Source: Guillardia theta CCMP2712 (lineage: Eukaryota; Cryptophyceae; Pyrenomonadales; Geminigeraceae). From it: a stretch of DNA of 64,000 nucleotides. The notes below the pieces were generated by a model that was given only the letters and a program-made list of their open reading frames with translations, searched no databases and was not told where the DNA came from. The number at the start of each line of letters is the position of its first letter. Positions within the stretch are counted from its first letter, which is position 1. Location: the NCBI RefSeq assembly GCF_000315625.1, contig NW_005434657.1, forward strand, positions 486,608-550,607. The letters are read 5' to 3'. Of the stretch, positions 1 through 11,618 are shown piece after piece. The position numbers and the translations under genes are program-made.

Positions 1-4
1 ATCC

Positions 5-1012
5 ATGGCTCATTCTACAGCCACAGCGAGCAATAAGAAGACTCAACAGCTCGTCGAGTACCTCGGACTTTCACAGGCTGAGTTGAACGCTCCTGTTTCC
101 GTCGAAGAGGTTTACCTCCCCTCCCCTCCCCTTCCCTCTCCACACTTCCTCTTCCTCCTCCTCTCCCTCCTCCTCTCCCTCCTCCTCTCTCCCTCACCTC
201 CTCTCCTTCTTACTCCCTCTTCCACGCTTTCCTTCCTGGTTCTAACGCTGCGCTGCTTCTACTAGGTTCGCAGCATGTGCGAGTACCTCGGCATCGGCGA
301 GGAGGAGACCTTTCTCATCCGTTTCGCTGTCAGCGCATTGCAAGCTCCTATCCCCAAGGACTGGATGGTGCTCAAGGACAAGGTACGCAGACTACAGCAA
401 GCAGGGAGGGAGCGAGGGAGGGAGACAGGGAGGGAGACAGGGAGGGAGGGAGGGCAGAAGAAGGAGGGAGGGGAAGAGGTCGAGCACGTTACGGAGGGAG
501 AACCAAAGGCAGAGGATAAACATGGAGGGAAGGAGCATCGGGGGAGGAGGGAGACAGCCAAGTCAAGGGGCGGGTGAGGAGGAGGCAAAAGCCGCTCAAG
601 CTGGTGATGGCAGCAAGGAGTCCCGTTCTACTGCAACAGGAGGACGAAGAAGACGAGCTACAGGCATCCGTCGGACGAGATGTTCATGCAGCGAGTCAAG
701 GCAGAGAGGAGGAGGTGGGAGGAGCTTACCAGGAGCGAGCGAGATCGTCTGCTCCTGCAGCAGTGAGCCATCCCCCTCCCACCGCCCTCCTTCCCGCCCG
801 TCTGACCCTTCCCCGCAGCAAATGGATGAGGTTTGAGGAAGAAGACGGCAAGACCTTCTGGTACAATTTTGCAAACAAGCAGAGGAAATTTTCCCCTCCA
901 CCCGCGGTTTGTGTTCCTTCCCTCCTCCTCCTCCTCCTCCTCCTCCTCCTCCTTCCCCTTGTAGCCCTCCTCCTTCTCTTGTGACGGTCAAATCTTCAGG
1001 AAGAAACTCTGA
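5..1012 (+). CDS. CEP164-like WW-domain protein (5 exons, 168 aa)
   Basis: Exons read by eye are 5-109, 266-382, 614-762, 819-906 and 965-1012; total length is a multiple of three and ends in TGA. The N-terminal part has two copies of an EYLG.. helix motif followed by IPKDWMVLKDK, and the next exon continues GVPFYCNRRTKKTSYRHPSD, so one WW-like fold (W, YCN, T, Y, HP) is assembled across an intron. A second WW-like segment follows, with the core GKTFWYNFANKQ. In animals and algae CEP164 uses such an N-terminal WW module at the distal appendages of the basal body, binding TTBK2 to start cilium assembly. This protein is far shorter than CEP164 and lacks its long coiled coil, so it may be a small paralogue or the 3' end may continue through unrecognised exons. 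The function is inferred from the WW module only. The first ATG is only 5 bases into the window, so an upstream exon cannot be excluded. Confidence 0.6.
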
Positions 1013-1823
1013 CATGACGGAGAGAAAATTCCTCCTCGTGCGCTGGTTCCTCAGACACTTCGAACAGCCTCGCACGCACAATTTCTTTCAACGTCTTTTT
1101 CTCTTGCAGCATCTCATCTCACAGATCTCATCTCATCTCATCTCATCGCATCTTTCCAGTCTCTTGTCCCGTCACTTGTTGCCTTTTCGTTTCACTGGAT
1201 CATTCATTCAAATCTTCATGTTTATCTCTCAACAAAATGTCATCACTGGGACGAGCCCCCCTCGCCTCGCGTAACTTATATAGACATGTTAATAATATAC
1301 TCGACTGACCTCTCAAGTTCCCCTACAATACTACACTCTCAACTTCCCCTACATGACGCTACACATCCTCGACCGAGACTCTTCCTGGGGCTCAGGAGAA
1401 TTTCTCGACTCCACTGACTTGTTGCTGCTCAGCTTGTCACTTGGCGGGTCAACTGGCAGTCAGAAATCACCTGCTGCCTCTTGACAGTAAAGTCAAACTG
1501 CCGGACGGTCGTAACTTGGGGAAACTTCCTGCTTGTTTCAGCTTTGGCAAGCTGCAAGACAAATGAGGGGACGGCAGCGGAGGAGGGAGGAGGGAGGAGG
1601 AAGGAGGAAGAAGGAGGAAGAAGGAAGGAAAACGTAGATGAAGTTGAGGAGGAAGATCATGATGTGGAGGGGAGGAGATCAGCTGCGAGAAACTCACTGG
1701 ACTTCTTCGATCTCTGCTGCGTGCAAGACATTCTTCATGAAGATTGTACTTGCGACGTCGCTTGCTTTCAGCTTCTGATGGTTCTGAACCTTCAGAAGAT
1801 CGTGCAAGATATCTGCAAACTCG
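1013..1823. other. Intergenic gap between convergent genes
   Basis: The gap lies between the stop of the WW-domain gene (+) and the stop of the ankyrin gene (-). It contains tandem CATCT/CTCAT-type repeats near 1115-1150 and a purine-rich GGA tract near 1575-1635. A short open stretch on the minus strand at 1694-1876 overlaps the last ankyrin exon in another frame and is not a gene. Nothing else was recognised. Confidence 0.5.
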
Positions 1824-3768
1824 TCAGTATGGAGCGACAACGTCATGAGAACACTTCTCACTTCGTTCTCTTCCATGTTTCAATAATCTCTCGACAATCT
1901 TGATGATCCAGTCAGGTAAGCAGCACAGCTCAGTCGCTCCTTCACCTTCATCTTCCCCTTTCTGCTGGCCACGTGCAACGCTGTTTCGCTGTATCTGTTC
2001 AGCTTGAACACATTGATCCCACGCTGAAGCAGCCGTTAGCCACGTCGACAGCGAGACAAGACGCTGGTCGATCTCCTCACCTGGAGCAGCATGTCGGCCA
2101 GCCCAAGGTGTCCGTGCCGAGCTGCGTTGTGCAATCCAGTCCACCTGAACGATGTCGTGAGATGCGCAGAGAGAATTAGGATGGAAAGAGGAGGAGAAGG
2201 AGAAGGGAGAGAGTAGAAACAGAGGGAGGACAGGGAAGTTGCAGATAGGAGATGAGCAAAGGACAGGAGGAGGACGAGAGGAGTACCCTTCTTTATCTTG
2301 TGCGTTGATGTCCGATCCCTTGTCCAGCAGGAAGCTGACTGCACTGGGAAAGTTGAACCTGATAGCCACATGGAGAGGCAGCCAGTGGTCGAAGTCCCTG
2401 CAGTCCATCTTCGCTCCACTCTGGAGGAGGAACTCCATCGCCTCGATCGATCCCTGATGGGCAAGTCAAATCTAGCAGAGATCAGGATGTTGCTTGAGAT
2501 CAAATGACATGTATTCAAATGTGTTCAAATGCCGTTGGTGATCAATCATGACCCGCAGCGATTGGTGACCTACCACGCGAGCTGCGTTGTGCATGGGAGT
2601 CCATCCTATCTTGTCTTGCACATTCACCGTAGCGCACGACTTCAACAAGACCTGCATAATCTGCACGAGAACAAAAACGAGATAACTTTCAGCGGTTGTG
2701 TAATGGCGATCAAAATCTACCTGTACATTGCCAGTGCTGCTAGCAACGTGAAGGGGAGTCCATCCTTCGATGCTCGCAGCGTTGACAGCAGCCTTGTTAT
2801 CAAGCAGCGATCGCGCCACCTGCAACTCACATCAGCTTGTTCCCCACACCTCAACATCAACTCGCCTCTAGCCTGCCATGGTTGCACGCAAAGTGGAGAG
2901 GAGTCAGGTCATGTGCGTCAGGGACGTCGATCCCGTGCAAGGCGATCAGCTCCTGCAGCCTCTCGCTGCTGCCCAGTGCTGCAGCTCGATGAAGCTCGCA
3001 GGTCCTGTTGCGATGCTTCCCCCCAGTCCTGCTCTCATGACTTTCCGTTCGACGAGCGGAATGTGAGTCTGCTATCTTGCCGGACGGGTGAGGCTCGTGG
3101 ACATCATCGCCCTCCTCTGGCTCCTCCTTGATGACGCTGTAAGCCCTCCCGAGGCTCGTGAATGACGTTGTCTGGTTGGAGATGTCTGCTGTTATTTCCC
3201 CGACGGGGCCCTTGAGGATTGGTGGCAGTGCGGAACCATGGGGGGCTGCGGGTGGGGGAGGGTTGCTTCCATTCCTGCGTAGAGGAGAGAGAGCAGCGTC
3301 AGACCCACAGACGCCACCGAAGAGGCAACGCAAGACAAGACACAAAGACAGGATTCTGACTATGTCGCCGCCATTGCAACCCCAGAAGCAGCAAGATACC
3401 CAAACACATTCTCACCTCGTCAACCCGGTGTCCTGCTTGGAAAAAATGGGAGGGACAGGCAGCACCACGACATTTTTTGGCCACGTGTTTCTTCCTAAGC
3501 TCAATGATTTCATGAGATCATTTGGATTCCCAGGAGGAAGGGGCTGGAGAGACGAGATATCTCTTCTCTTGAAGCTTCCAGTTTGGGCCTGGGGAGGAGG
3601 GCATGATATGGAATGTGAGATGGTTCGGGGACCTTCTCCTATCCCATCCCAATCTGATCCCGGCATCGAGACAGAGGATTGTTCCGACCGATTGCTGGGG
3701 ACCTGCGTTTCCATGTCCGACATCACACAGGCTTCGTCTTCCCTCTCAATCTCCCCGGTTTCCTTCAT
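1824..3768 (-). CDS. Ankyrin-repeat protein
   Basis: Start is the ATG at 3768. The first exon (about 3768-3414) encodes a Ser/Pro-rich, low-complexity N-terminus. Later exons give about seven ankyrin repeats, recognised by TPLHFACNHGR, GWTPLHVASSTGN, GWTPMHNAARV, WLPLHVAIRF, WTGLHNAARHGH and ETALHVASRKGK. Joining the exons keeps every repeat in register down to the TGA at 1824. Ankyrin repeats are protein-binding scaffolds; no enzymatic domain is visible, so the partner is unknown. One intron (about 2867-2822) must be read as GC-AG, with donor gcgagt, a length of about 46 nt and acceptor ttgcag; it restores the repeat exactly (GRLE joined to VARSLL). The ankyrin assignment is firm; the exact N-terminus is less so. 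Confidence 0.8.
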
Positions 3769-5605
3769 CTCTCATGAAGAAATCCAACGAGAATCAGGAT
3801 GCGTGATACGTCTGAGATTGGTCCCCCAACAAGATGGCTTCGCGGAAGCCAACTTTCATTCTCTGTGGGCCAATCTCGTATTGGAAGTGGGTGAGAGATG
3901 TGCGCGTTATCTTTGCCACTGGCCCTTCGCCTGATTCGTGATTTGCTTTACTTCCTCCGCCTGCCACCGAAAATCAATCAGAATGAGGAGTCGAAGAGGA
4001 GGGAGCGGGTCATTAAGACGAAATAAGACATTTCATGACTCTGATCTCCGGCCTGCAGGTTTTCTGTACTTGTACATCTCCCAGAGCAACCGCTTGGTTG
4101 ATTAGTGTTCAAGTTCCCTATTCCACTACTGAAAGAATGTGGAGCGAAACTGAACTTAGGTCTTGCATGGCTTATCGCACTTGTTTCTCAAGCATAAAAA
4201 TGGTGGAACACACATTTATCGTACTTTCATCGCTTGTCTCTTCACGCTCCTACTCTCCCATCCGCTTCACAACCGCCCAACCGTTTTTTCACACAGGGCT
4301 CCTACCCACACGTCCAGCCCCATACTCGTGAGCCTTGCAGGAGAAACACCTCAATGAACCTAGAGCAGTTTCCTTCTTCCGTCTTCTCCTACAATCTTGA
4401 CTTCTCCTCTCCGCCTTCTCTCCGCTCCTCCTACCTCCTACCAAATTAGCCGCCTTTCATTCATGCTCGACCCGCACACCACCCCCTCCCTCTACCCTGT
4501 CTACCCCCTCCATTTAGGGTGAACTCGCGGAATAATATTGTATCGCCAGACCAGTACCCCTCCTTATCCCACACTCACCCCTCTATTCTCATATTGACTA
4601 CCCCTGTCAACCTAAGTTTTCTACCACCCCACCCATACCGCCTTCCACATTACTTCATATATTGGCCCAGATACCCCCACTACCTCCACTGAACGACTTT
4701 GCAACCCCACCCTCTGTGGAAATTGACATTCAGTACCCTCACCTCCATCTTCCCCCAGTCACTACCCCCTGATTAGCTACATGCATGGCATCGGCTTACC
4801 ACACCCTACCCTATCTCTGAATTTAAAAAGGTTGTATTCATTACCCCACCACAGTCCTCCATATGTTTGTACCCCACCCTTCTTGAACCTTCATTGCTTT
4901 TTTTGACAACCCCACCCCCTGATTCCTCGTATCTTACACCCGACCCATGATTCACTCATAAAACAATAGTAAAAAAGGTGGATACCTGGACCCGTGCACC
5001 CCTACCCCTTATTAAAGAGTCTCTAGATCCAGGGGTGAGGAAGTACCCCTTGTTGTGACTATAGTTACCCATCAAACCCTACCGGGATACCCACCCCGAT
5101 GTACGTTTGTCCAAGAGCTTCCAGGACCCCCACCCCATCTTTTTCAACTACTAACCACCACTTTACGAATGTATTTTGGTCGAGTAGTGAATATTCGAAA
5201 GAGAAAGTTTTCCAAATTTATATCAGTTATAGATTTTCGCTGACAAAAAATGTGTTCGTGAGTGGGTCATTATTGAGAATATCCACTCGATCAAACGGGT
5301 ACAACTTGCTCCAAACTGGGGTGTGGTCAGACTCCTTCGGTTCTATAAAAATCAAGTTGTAAAATCTTATCCTTTCAACCAAATCGGTACCACTGACATG
5401 GGTCATCATCGCTGAAAGTATTTGTTTTCGAAATACAAAGACGTACTTTTTAAAACTTTCTTCAAATCTTTCCGAAGTTCATGCGCACCGGGCTCGGGCG
5501 GCCGGGGCCCGGCCGAGCCCTGCAGGCCTGTCACTCAAGCGGGCCCGCCCGGTCGGAGAACGTCTCACAATTCCACCGAGCGGTTCTATGCCGACATGAT
5601 GCAGC
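3769..5605. other. Divergent intergenic region with TACCCC-punctuated DNA and a GC hairpin island
   Basis: This lies between the 5' ends of the ankyrin gene (-) and the first ATP-grasp gene (+), so it should hold both promoters. About 4440-5110 is strand-asymmetric DNA punctuated by TACCCC and CCCCACCC blocks. From 5479 to 5560 the base composition jumps to nearly pure G+C; the arms gggctcgg (5490-5497) and ccgagccc (5513-5520) can pair as a hairpin. No convincing coding exon was seen; several short open frames are pyrimidine-rich noise. Confidence 0.5.
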
Positions 5606-7228
5606 ATGGCCATGCACTCGCGAGCCGAAGGTGAGGATGTGCGAGGAGGAAGACTCGGGGAAGAGACTCGATGAAAATCGTGTATGGTTGACATACTGGA
5701 AACTTCCTCCATTCACAACTAGAGATAATCGATTGCAAACGCCCAACTCCGTGTTTGTGCTGCATCCGGTTGCAGTACAGGTGGCCCTAGAATTAAGTAG
5801 CAGCGCCTCTAGGCACGTAGCTGGCACAGGCTTTTCGTGAGCTCGTGACATGCATGTTGGAACTGACTGGGGTCGTTTTGCTCAGGAAAACATATCTTGG
5901 TCGTGAGGATAGGAGGAGCAACGAGGCACAAACTTTATCATGCTGTCAAGAACCTTGGGGTACGTTTGTCTTGTGCCAACCCCGTCATCTCGAAAGGTTT
6001 CAACGACGTGATAGACAACTGGGTGACCTACTCTTCCGAAGATAGCCTCACGGCAGTAGAGAAGGAGCTGCTCCAGAAGTTCTCGGAGTTGAACTTGAGG
6101 TTCGATGCTGTCGTCACCTTCGATGAGTTCGGCGTGCAGCTGGCGAGCATGCTCGCTGCTTCCCTGAGCCTTCCAGGGATTCCATTGAAGGTTGTGCAGT
6201 GCTGTCAGAACAAATCCAGCTTCCGTCAGTTCTGCAAGTCTAGGGAACTACCCTGTGTAAATTTTGCATCGCTGAGCTGTTCGGAGGGTGTAGATTCGTT
6301 GGACGTGCAATACCCTGTGGTGATCAAGCCAAGGAATGGAGCTGGGAGTCACTTCGTGCAGCGAGCGGAAAGTAAAGTGCAGCTCCGGAGTGCGATGCTG
6401 GGAATTCTTCACACACTCAAGACCAGGAGGCTGACGTCATACGAATGGTGCGACTACAGTAGTCTGGAGGACATCAAGTTTCATGTCGAAGAGCTGGTGG
6501 AAGGGAAGGAGGTGGATATCGACTGTGTGGTCTGTGACAATCAGATCCGGTACTGCAACGTGGTGGACAACAAGTCAACAGGCCGCCCGTTCTTCTTGGA
6601 AGATACATGCCAGGCCCCCTCCTCCCTCTCTCCTCAGGTGCAGGCGCAACTGTGCGCACTTGCTGCGCGGATCCTCGAAGAGATGGCCAGAGCGTGGCAG
6701 TGCAGGATCACTGGGACTTTCCATGTAGAGATGATTCTCTCGGAGCACGGCCCTGTGCCCATTGAGGTCAACTGCAGGCTAGGAGGTGCAGAAACTCGTT
6801 GTTTGCATCTTGCAGCATGGGGGGTGGATCTTGGCGTGGAAACAGTCCTTGCACACATGAGCCTTCCATCACCTCGACTGCAGCCGTTTGCCAAGTTCTG
6901 TGGCAGCTTGCGGAGGAACTCCGGGCCCCTCCTCGAGGCTCTCGTTCCTAATCACCGGTTTGCCTGCTCTGCCAACTTACATCCGAGCGGCTCCGGCATT
7001 GTGAACAAGATTGATCTTCCGCTCAACAAGTTCGGTTATGTGGACCACATGGTCTACTTTCAGGTCGGAGAGCCCATCCTTGTCCCTCCCAAGGGCTTCC
7101 AGTACCTCGGATGGGTGGTGGTGCAAGCGAAGAGCGAAGGTGAGGCTCGTGAAAACTTGCAGAAATTCGTCGGCAGCGCGGTGATGGAAGTGCGGGGGGG
7201 TTGCACGCCTGCTCAAGAAGACAGCTGA
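5606..7228 (+). CDS. ATP-grasp ligase, carnosine-synthase-like, copy 1 (455 aa)
   Basis: A 25-nt first exon (5606-5630, MAMHSRAE) joins by a GTGAGG donor and CTCAG acceptor to the main exon at 5886. An in-frame TGA just upstream of the ATG supports this start, and the join restores GKHILVVRIG, which matches GKTLLVVTTG of the neighbouring paralogue. The ATP-grasp fold is shown by VIKPRNGAGSHFV (nucleotide-binding lysine and glycine-rich loop), VEELVEGKEVDIDCVV, and the metal-site region HVEM..PIEVNCRLGGAE. This last motif and the VVDN..PFFLE stretch resemble CARNS-type ligases, which join a carboxylate to an amino acid with ATP. The substrate is not readable from sequence. It forms a tandem pair with the gene at 8761; residues conserved between them are concentrated in the ATP and metal sites. 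Confidence 0.85.
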
Positions 7229-8760
7229 TGTCAAGAAGGTCCTCTGGGTTTTCAAAAGTTCCCCTTGGCTCCTAATGAGCACCCGCTTGTCCTGATTTGG
7301 TCCTCGATATTTTTCTTGTCGGTTTTGATTCAGTATGTTTATTTTACGAATCTACAATCATACATCCCGCCTCTCGCCATGGTGAGTGTTTGTTTGATCT
7401 TGCTGAATTTTGCATTTTCTGTTCTCCTACCTCGTTTTGACTGAACTATTCACACACGCTTATCCCAGTTTTCACCAACATCCACTTTGGACATTCCGAC
7501 ACTTTACATATCTACCCATAATTACGAATACATCCTCTCTCATATGGTTCTGGAGTTTTTATCATATTTCCTTTCATCCATCATTTCAACCGGACGAAAC
7601 ATACCTCCCTTCTGAATCTTCCTCTGTTCACTTATTTCGTCCTCAACAATTCTTTTGTCTCACGAACCCTTTCAATCTCACCTTCGGCATGAACTGCTTA
7701 TTTTAATCTGTTCCATTCGATGCAATCATTGCAAGATGTTCATCTTTCTCCACCATCGTTGTTCCTTCCATTCCCCTCCTTATTACTTCTCCTCGCGTCT
7801 CCCTCTCTTCCCCATCATATTTCCCCGTCGCAACTGGTTGACAGGTCTAAAACTCCTACCCTCCATTCTAGCGGACCACTATATCACTACCCGTCCAATT
7901 TTTTGTGTACCCCTTATCATTTTGATATACCCCTAATATGACTAGATATTAACCCACTAAAATCCAGTCTCTGAACCACCCTATCTATCAAAACAGAGGA
8001 ATTTATTACCACTACCCCTACTTTCAGCTTGCATTCATCCTTCCACCCTACTGCTTACTTCTCCCCCACTGCTCCCCCACCCCACCCCTTTCAAACTGAC
8101 TTCCCTTGACGGTGATCACCCACTATTTTGCATACCTCACCCTTCAAATGTGGAAATTATTTGATCCCCACCCCCGCATATCCAAATCAAATTCTCTTGA
8201 TACCCGTCATTTTCTTTGACAAATACAGGGTATAAGTTTTCAACACCTCTATATCTATAACCCCTACCCTCAAATATGTACCCCACCCCATTTTAACAGT
8301 GGGAGGCAAACCGCCCCTAGGGTACAACCCCTGTATTCCTCAACCTTGCGTCCCCTCAACCTCCCCGAAAATGACGATAAATCCAGTTCATGTTCATGAG
8401 CGACGAAGAGACGAAAGAGAAGGAGAGCAGAGAGCAGAGGACGAGGAGGAAAGGCGAGAGATACTTGTAGTGAGATGCTACAGCGGTACTTGTGGTGAAC
8501 TTGACATGTAACATGGGTCATAGACAAGAAACATAGACAAGAGACATACGGGAAATTAACTCAACGAAGTCATTTGAGGTTATTCAGGGAGTAAGCGCTT
8601 CGTTCTTGTTCTGCTGGGAGTATACTTTCTGTGTCTTGTCCTGAGAGCACTTCCAGGTGTTGTGAAAGGATTTGTCGGCTGAAGCATTCTCGAAGATCGG
8701 ATGATCGGTTGAGCGTAGGACATATTTGTTGTGGCGGACATTTTTTCTTGATTTGTTCGG
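7229..8760. other. Intergenic region between tandem ATP-grasp genes
   Basis: A T/C-rich spacer, with TACCCC and CCCACCCC blocks concentrated at about 7850-8345 on the plus strand. It follows the stop of the first ATP-grasp gene and precedes the ATG of the second, so it should contain a terminator and a promoter. No exon with coding character was found. Confidence 0.5.
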
Positions 8761-10155
8761 ATGCCTAACGCGATAGCTCACATCCAAGTGGATGACACTA
8801 CGAGCGTGCGAGATACACTCAGAGGAAAGACCCTTCTTGTAGTGACCACGGGAACCTCGACGAGATTTGATATCTACAAGCGTCTACAACAACTTGATGT
8901 AGATATGTATTGTTTGAACGACAGAGTGGTGGACGAGTGCAGGACCTTCTTCAAAGGATGGATTCTTCTTGACCTGCACATGGAGAGCCACGCGCTGCTG
9001 GAGGAAGTCCATGGGAGGATGAATGAGTTGAAGCTGTATCCTGACGGAGTCGTCTGCTTCGACGAGTTCGGTGTGGAGATCTCGAGCTTGATTTGCGAGT
9101 CTTTGGGACTGCCATGTATACCGCTCGATGTCGTCAAGTGTTGTCGCAACAAGTCAAAGTTTAGGGAGTTCTGCAGAGATCACTCCCTGCCTTACGTTCG
9201 CTTCGTCAACTTCTCGTCCTCAGAGGAGCTCAAAGACATAGAGGACAAGATAACTTTCCCCGCCGTCTTCAAGCCCAAGGATGGGGCTGGCAGCCAGTTT
9301 GTGCGGCGAGTCAATAGCAAGCAGGAGCTTCAGCAGGCGTACATGTTGACCGTGTCATCACTGCAACGAAGCCCCGGCTCGTTCTCATGGTGCTTGCAGG
9401 AGGCTCAGGGGGTCTCATTTCACGTGGAGGAGCTGATTGAAGGGCAGGAGGTAGACATCGACTGTGTTGTGTCCGACAGCAAGCTGCGATATTCGCGCGT
9501 GATCGACAACGAGAGCACGGGTGCTCCTTTCTTCCTCGAGGCCGGCTGCTCTGCCCCCTCCTCCCTGCCGCAAGACGCGCAGGCCAGCCTGATACGGATG
9601 GCGCAGAGGATGGTCGCCGAGTTTGCGAGGGAGGCCAACAGGAGGATAGACGGCGTCCTGCACGTGGAGGCCAAGTGGAACAGTCGAGGATGCGTTCCAA
9701 TCGAAGTCAACTGCCGCCTTGGAGGAGCCGAGTGCCGTTGCATGCACATTGCAGGATGGGGAGTGGACCTGGGGGTGGAGGAGGTAATGGTCGCCATGGG
9801 CAGGAGGAGCCGCACTCTGGACGAGCACGAGCGAGAATGCCGGCTGTTGCTGCAGCAGGATGACATACGCCCGCCCCTCAAGGAGCAGAGGAAGCAGGGA
9901 GTGTTCCTGCGCTCCATCAACTTCCATCCTTCTAGGTCGGGGAGGGTTGGGCGCCAGTCTGTCGCGGAGGACGCGGAGGGGTACGTGAACCACAAGCTCT
10001 TCTTCTCAGAGGGAGATCTGATCCAAGTCCCGCCCGATGGCTTCCAGTACCTCGGGTGGATGGTGGTGAGGGGGGGGACGGAGGAGGAGGCGCGCAGGCG
10101 GCTGGAGCACGCGGTCAAGCTTACCTCCCTTTGTGTACAGGATGCGGCAGTTTGA
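8761..10155 (+). CDS. ATP-grasp ligase, carnosine-synthase-like, copy 2 (464 aa, intronless)
   Basis: A single open frame from ATG 8761. The N-terminal pre-ATP-grasp part includes KTLLVVTTGTSTRFDIY and a conserved CFDEFGVEISSL helix. ATP-grasp features: FKPKDGAGSQFV at residues 170-181, HVEELIEGQEVDIDCVV at 221-237, HVEAKW at 301-306 and PIEVNCRLGG at 313-322. Glu303, Glu315 and Asn317 are the expected Mg-ATP ligands. It is colinear with copy 1 from residue about 20 to the end, including the terminal GFQYLGW motif, so the two arose by local duplication; here the intron is absent. The likely reaction is ATP-dependent amide bond formation through an acyl phosphate; the substrate is unknown. The 3' end lies only 46 bp from the stop of the convergent hydrolase gene. 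Confidence 0.88.
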   Translation: MPNAIAHIQVDDTTSVRDTLRGKTLLVVTTGTSTRFDIYKRLQQLDVDMYCLNDRVVDECRTFFKGWILLDLHMESHALLEEVHGRMNELKLYPDGVVCFDEFGVEISSLICESLGLPCIPLDVVKCCRNKSKFREFCRDHSLPYVRFVNFSSSEELKDIEDKITFPAVFKPKDGAGSQFVRRVNSKQELQQAYMLTVSSLQRSPGSFSWCLQEAQGVSFHVEELIEGQEVDIDCVVSDSKLRYSRVIDNESTGAPFFLEAGCSAPSSLPQDAQASLIRMAQRMVAEFAREANRRIDGVLHVEAKWNSRGCVPIEVNCRLGGAECRCMHIAGWGVDLGVEEVMVAMGRRSRTLDEHERECRLLLQQDDIRPPLKEQRKQGVFLRSINFHPSRSGRVGRQSVAEDAEGYVNHKLFFSEGDLIQVPPDGFQYLGWMVVRGGTEEEARRRLEHAVKLTSLCVQDAAV

Positions 10156-10201
10156 TCTGGCAGCCAAGATTTATGATCTCCCGTTAAATGTGAAAGTTTT
10201 G

Positions 10202-11542
10202 CTAGCAAAGCGAATTTTGCCTTGAGCGAGAATAAACAATCTCTTCTTCATCCTCTTGCAGCTTCGTCTCGTCCTCAATCCCTTCAACCTCCTCCTCTCT
10301 CCTCTCCTCCTCTCTCCTCTCCTCCTCCCTCTCCTCCTCCTCCCTCTGTTCAGTCATCTCCTTCTCCTTCTCTGCGAACATCTTCTCCTCTCTTGTTTCC
10401 TCCTCTTCACTTCCCGGTTCCTCATCCTTCTCCTCCTCATGACGAAGCGTTTCTTCCTCGGCCTCTCCTTTGTCTTGCCTTTCCTCTTGCAGGATCTCTT
10501 TTCCATGCTTTGCCTTTGCGTCTGTGGATTCCTGCTCCTGCTCCTGCTCCTCCTCAAGAACTCTGATCTCATCCGCTCCTTCCGAATTCACTTCTTCCTC
10601 CTGTTTCTCCTCCTCCTTGTGTTCAATTTTTCCCGCCTGCACCTTCTCCTCCAAGGCCTCCACATTCTTCCCCTCCACCACATCCCTTGCACTTCTCGCC
10701 TCCACCTCTTCCCCGTCCCCGGCCTTCAGCACCTCCTGCACGCTGCTCTGTCTGAGCTGTAGAGAGGAAGGAAGAAGCTGCTGCTGGAGGAACTGAAGGG
10801 TCTGAGCCCACATCCCCTCCTGCACGCGAGATGAGGAAACGGAGCAAGGAGAAGGAGGAAGGTAGGCGGAGGGAGATAAGAGGACAAGAGAGGAGGAGCA
10901 AGGGGAGGGGAGGAAGGGGAGGGGAGGGGGACGGAGGAGGACGACGAGGAGTGGGGAAGAAGGAGAGAATGAGGAGGGAGGGGAGGAAGGAGGAAGGACA
11001 GGACAGCACAAGAGGACGGCTTCACCGAGATCTCATGCGCAGCCTCTTCATCCACGGCAAGGAGGAGCGATTGATAGTTAGAGGCCTGCTGGACCTCGAC
11101 GACAGCTTCAATCACAAACTCAACCGGACCTAGCGAGAGATTCAACATGTCAGAAGATAGAGAGAGGCGAGGAGAGCAGGAGATGAACAGGAGAGGAGGA
11201 GAGGAAGTAAAACAGATGTGAGGAACAAGAAATGGAAGGGGGGAGAGAAAAAGAGAAATTTGAGGGAGGGAGGGAAGCAAGTGACTTGGGACAGGAACAG
11301 CCGAGCAGGAGGAGCAGGAGGAGTAGGAGGAGGATGAAAGGAGGAGGAGGAGGAGGAGCAGCAGCAGCAGATGAAGAAAAGGAGGAGGAGAAGGTTACAT
11401 CGAGGATCGTGGCGACCATTGACGATCAGACAAGGTCGAGGATACAGCGACTTGAGGCTCGGACGGAGAGCATAAGATGAGAGGATTCCCTGAGAAGAGA
11501 TGAGTGAAGGAGGAGAAGAGGGACTGCATGGAGGGGCATAGA

Positions 11543-11618
<76 letters not shown>

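Noticed and set aside
1694-1876. Separate small minus-strand gene starting MEENEVRSVLMT.
   Set aside because: It overlaps the last ankyrin exon in another frame, with a stop directly upstream, and no domain was seen.
10222-10800. Plus-strand open frames of about 110-170 residues opposite the hydrolase tail.
   Set aside because: They are Ser/Leu/Pro shadows of the Glu-rich minus-strand exon.
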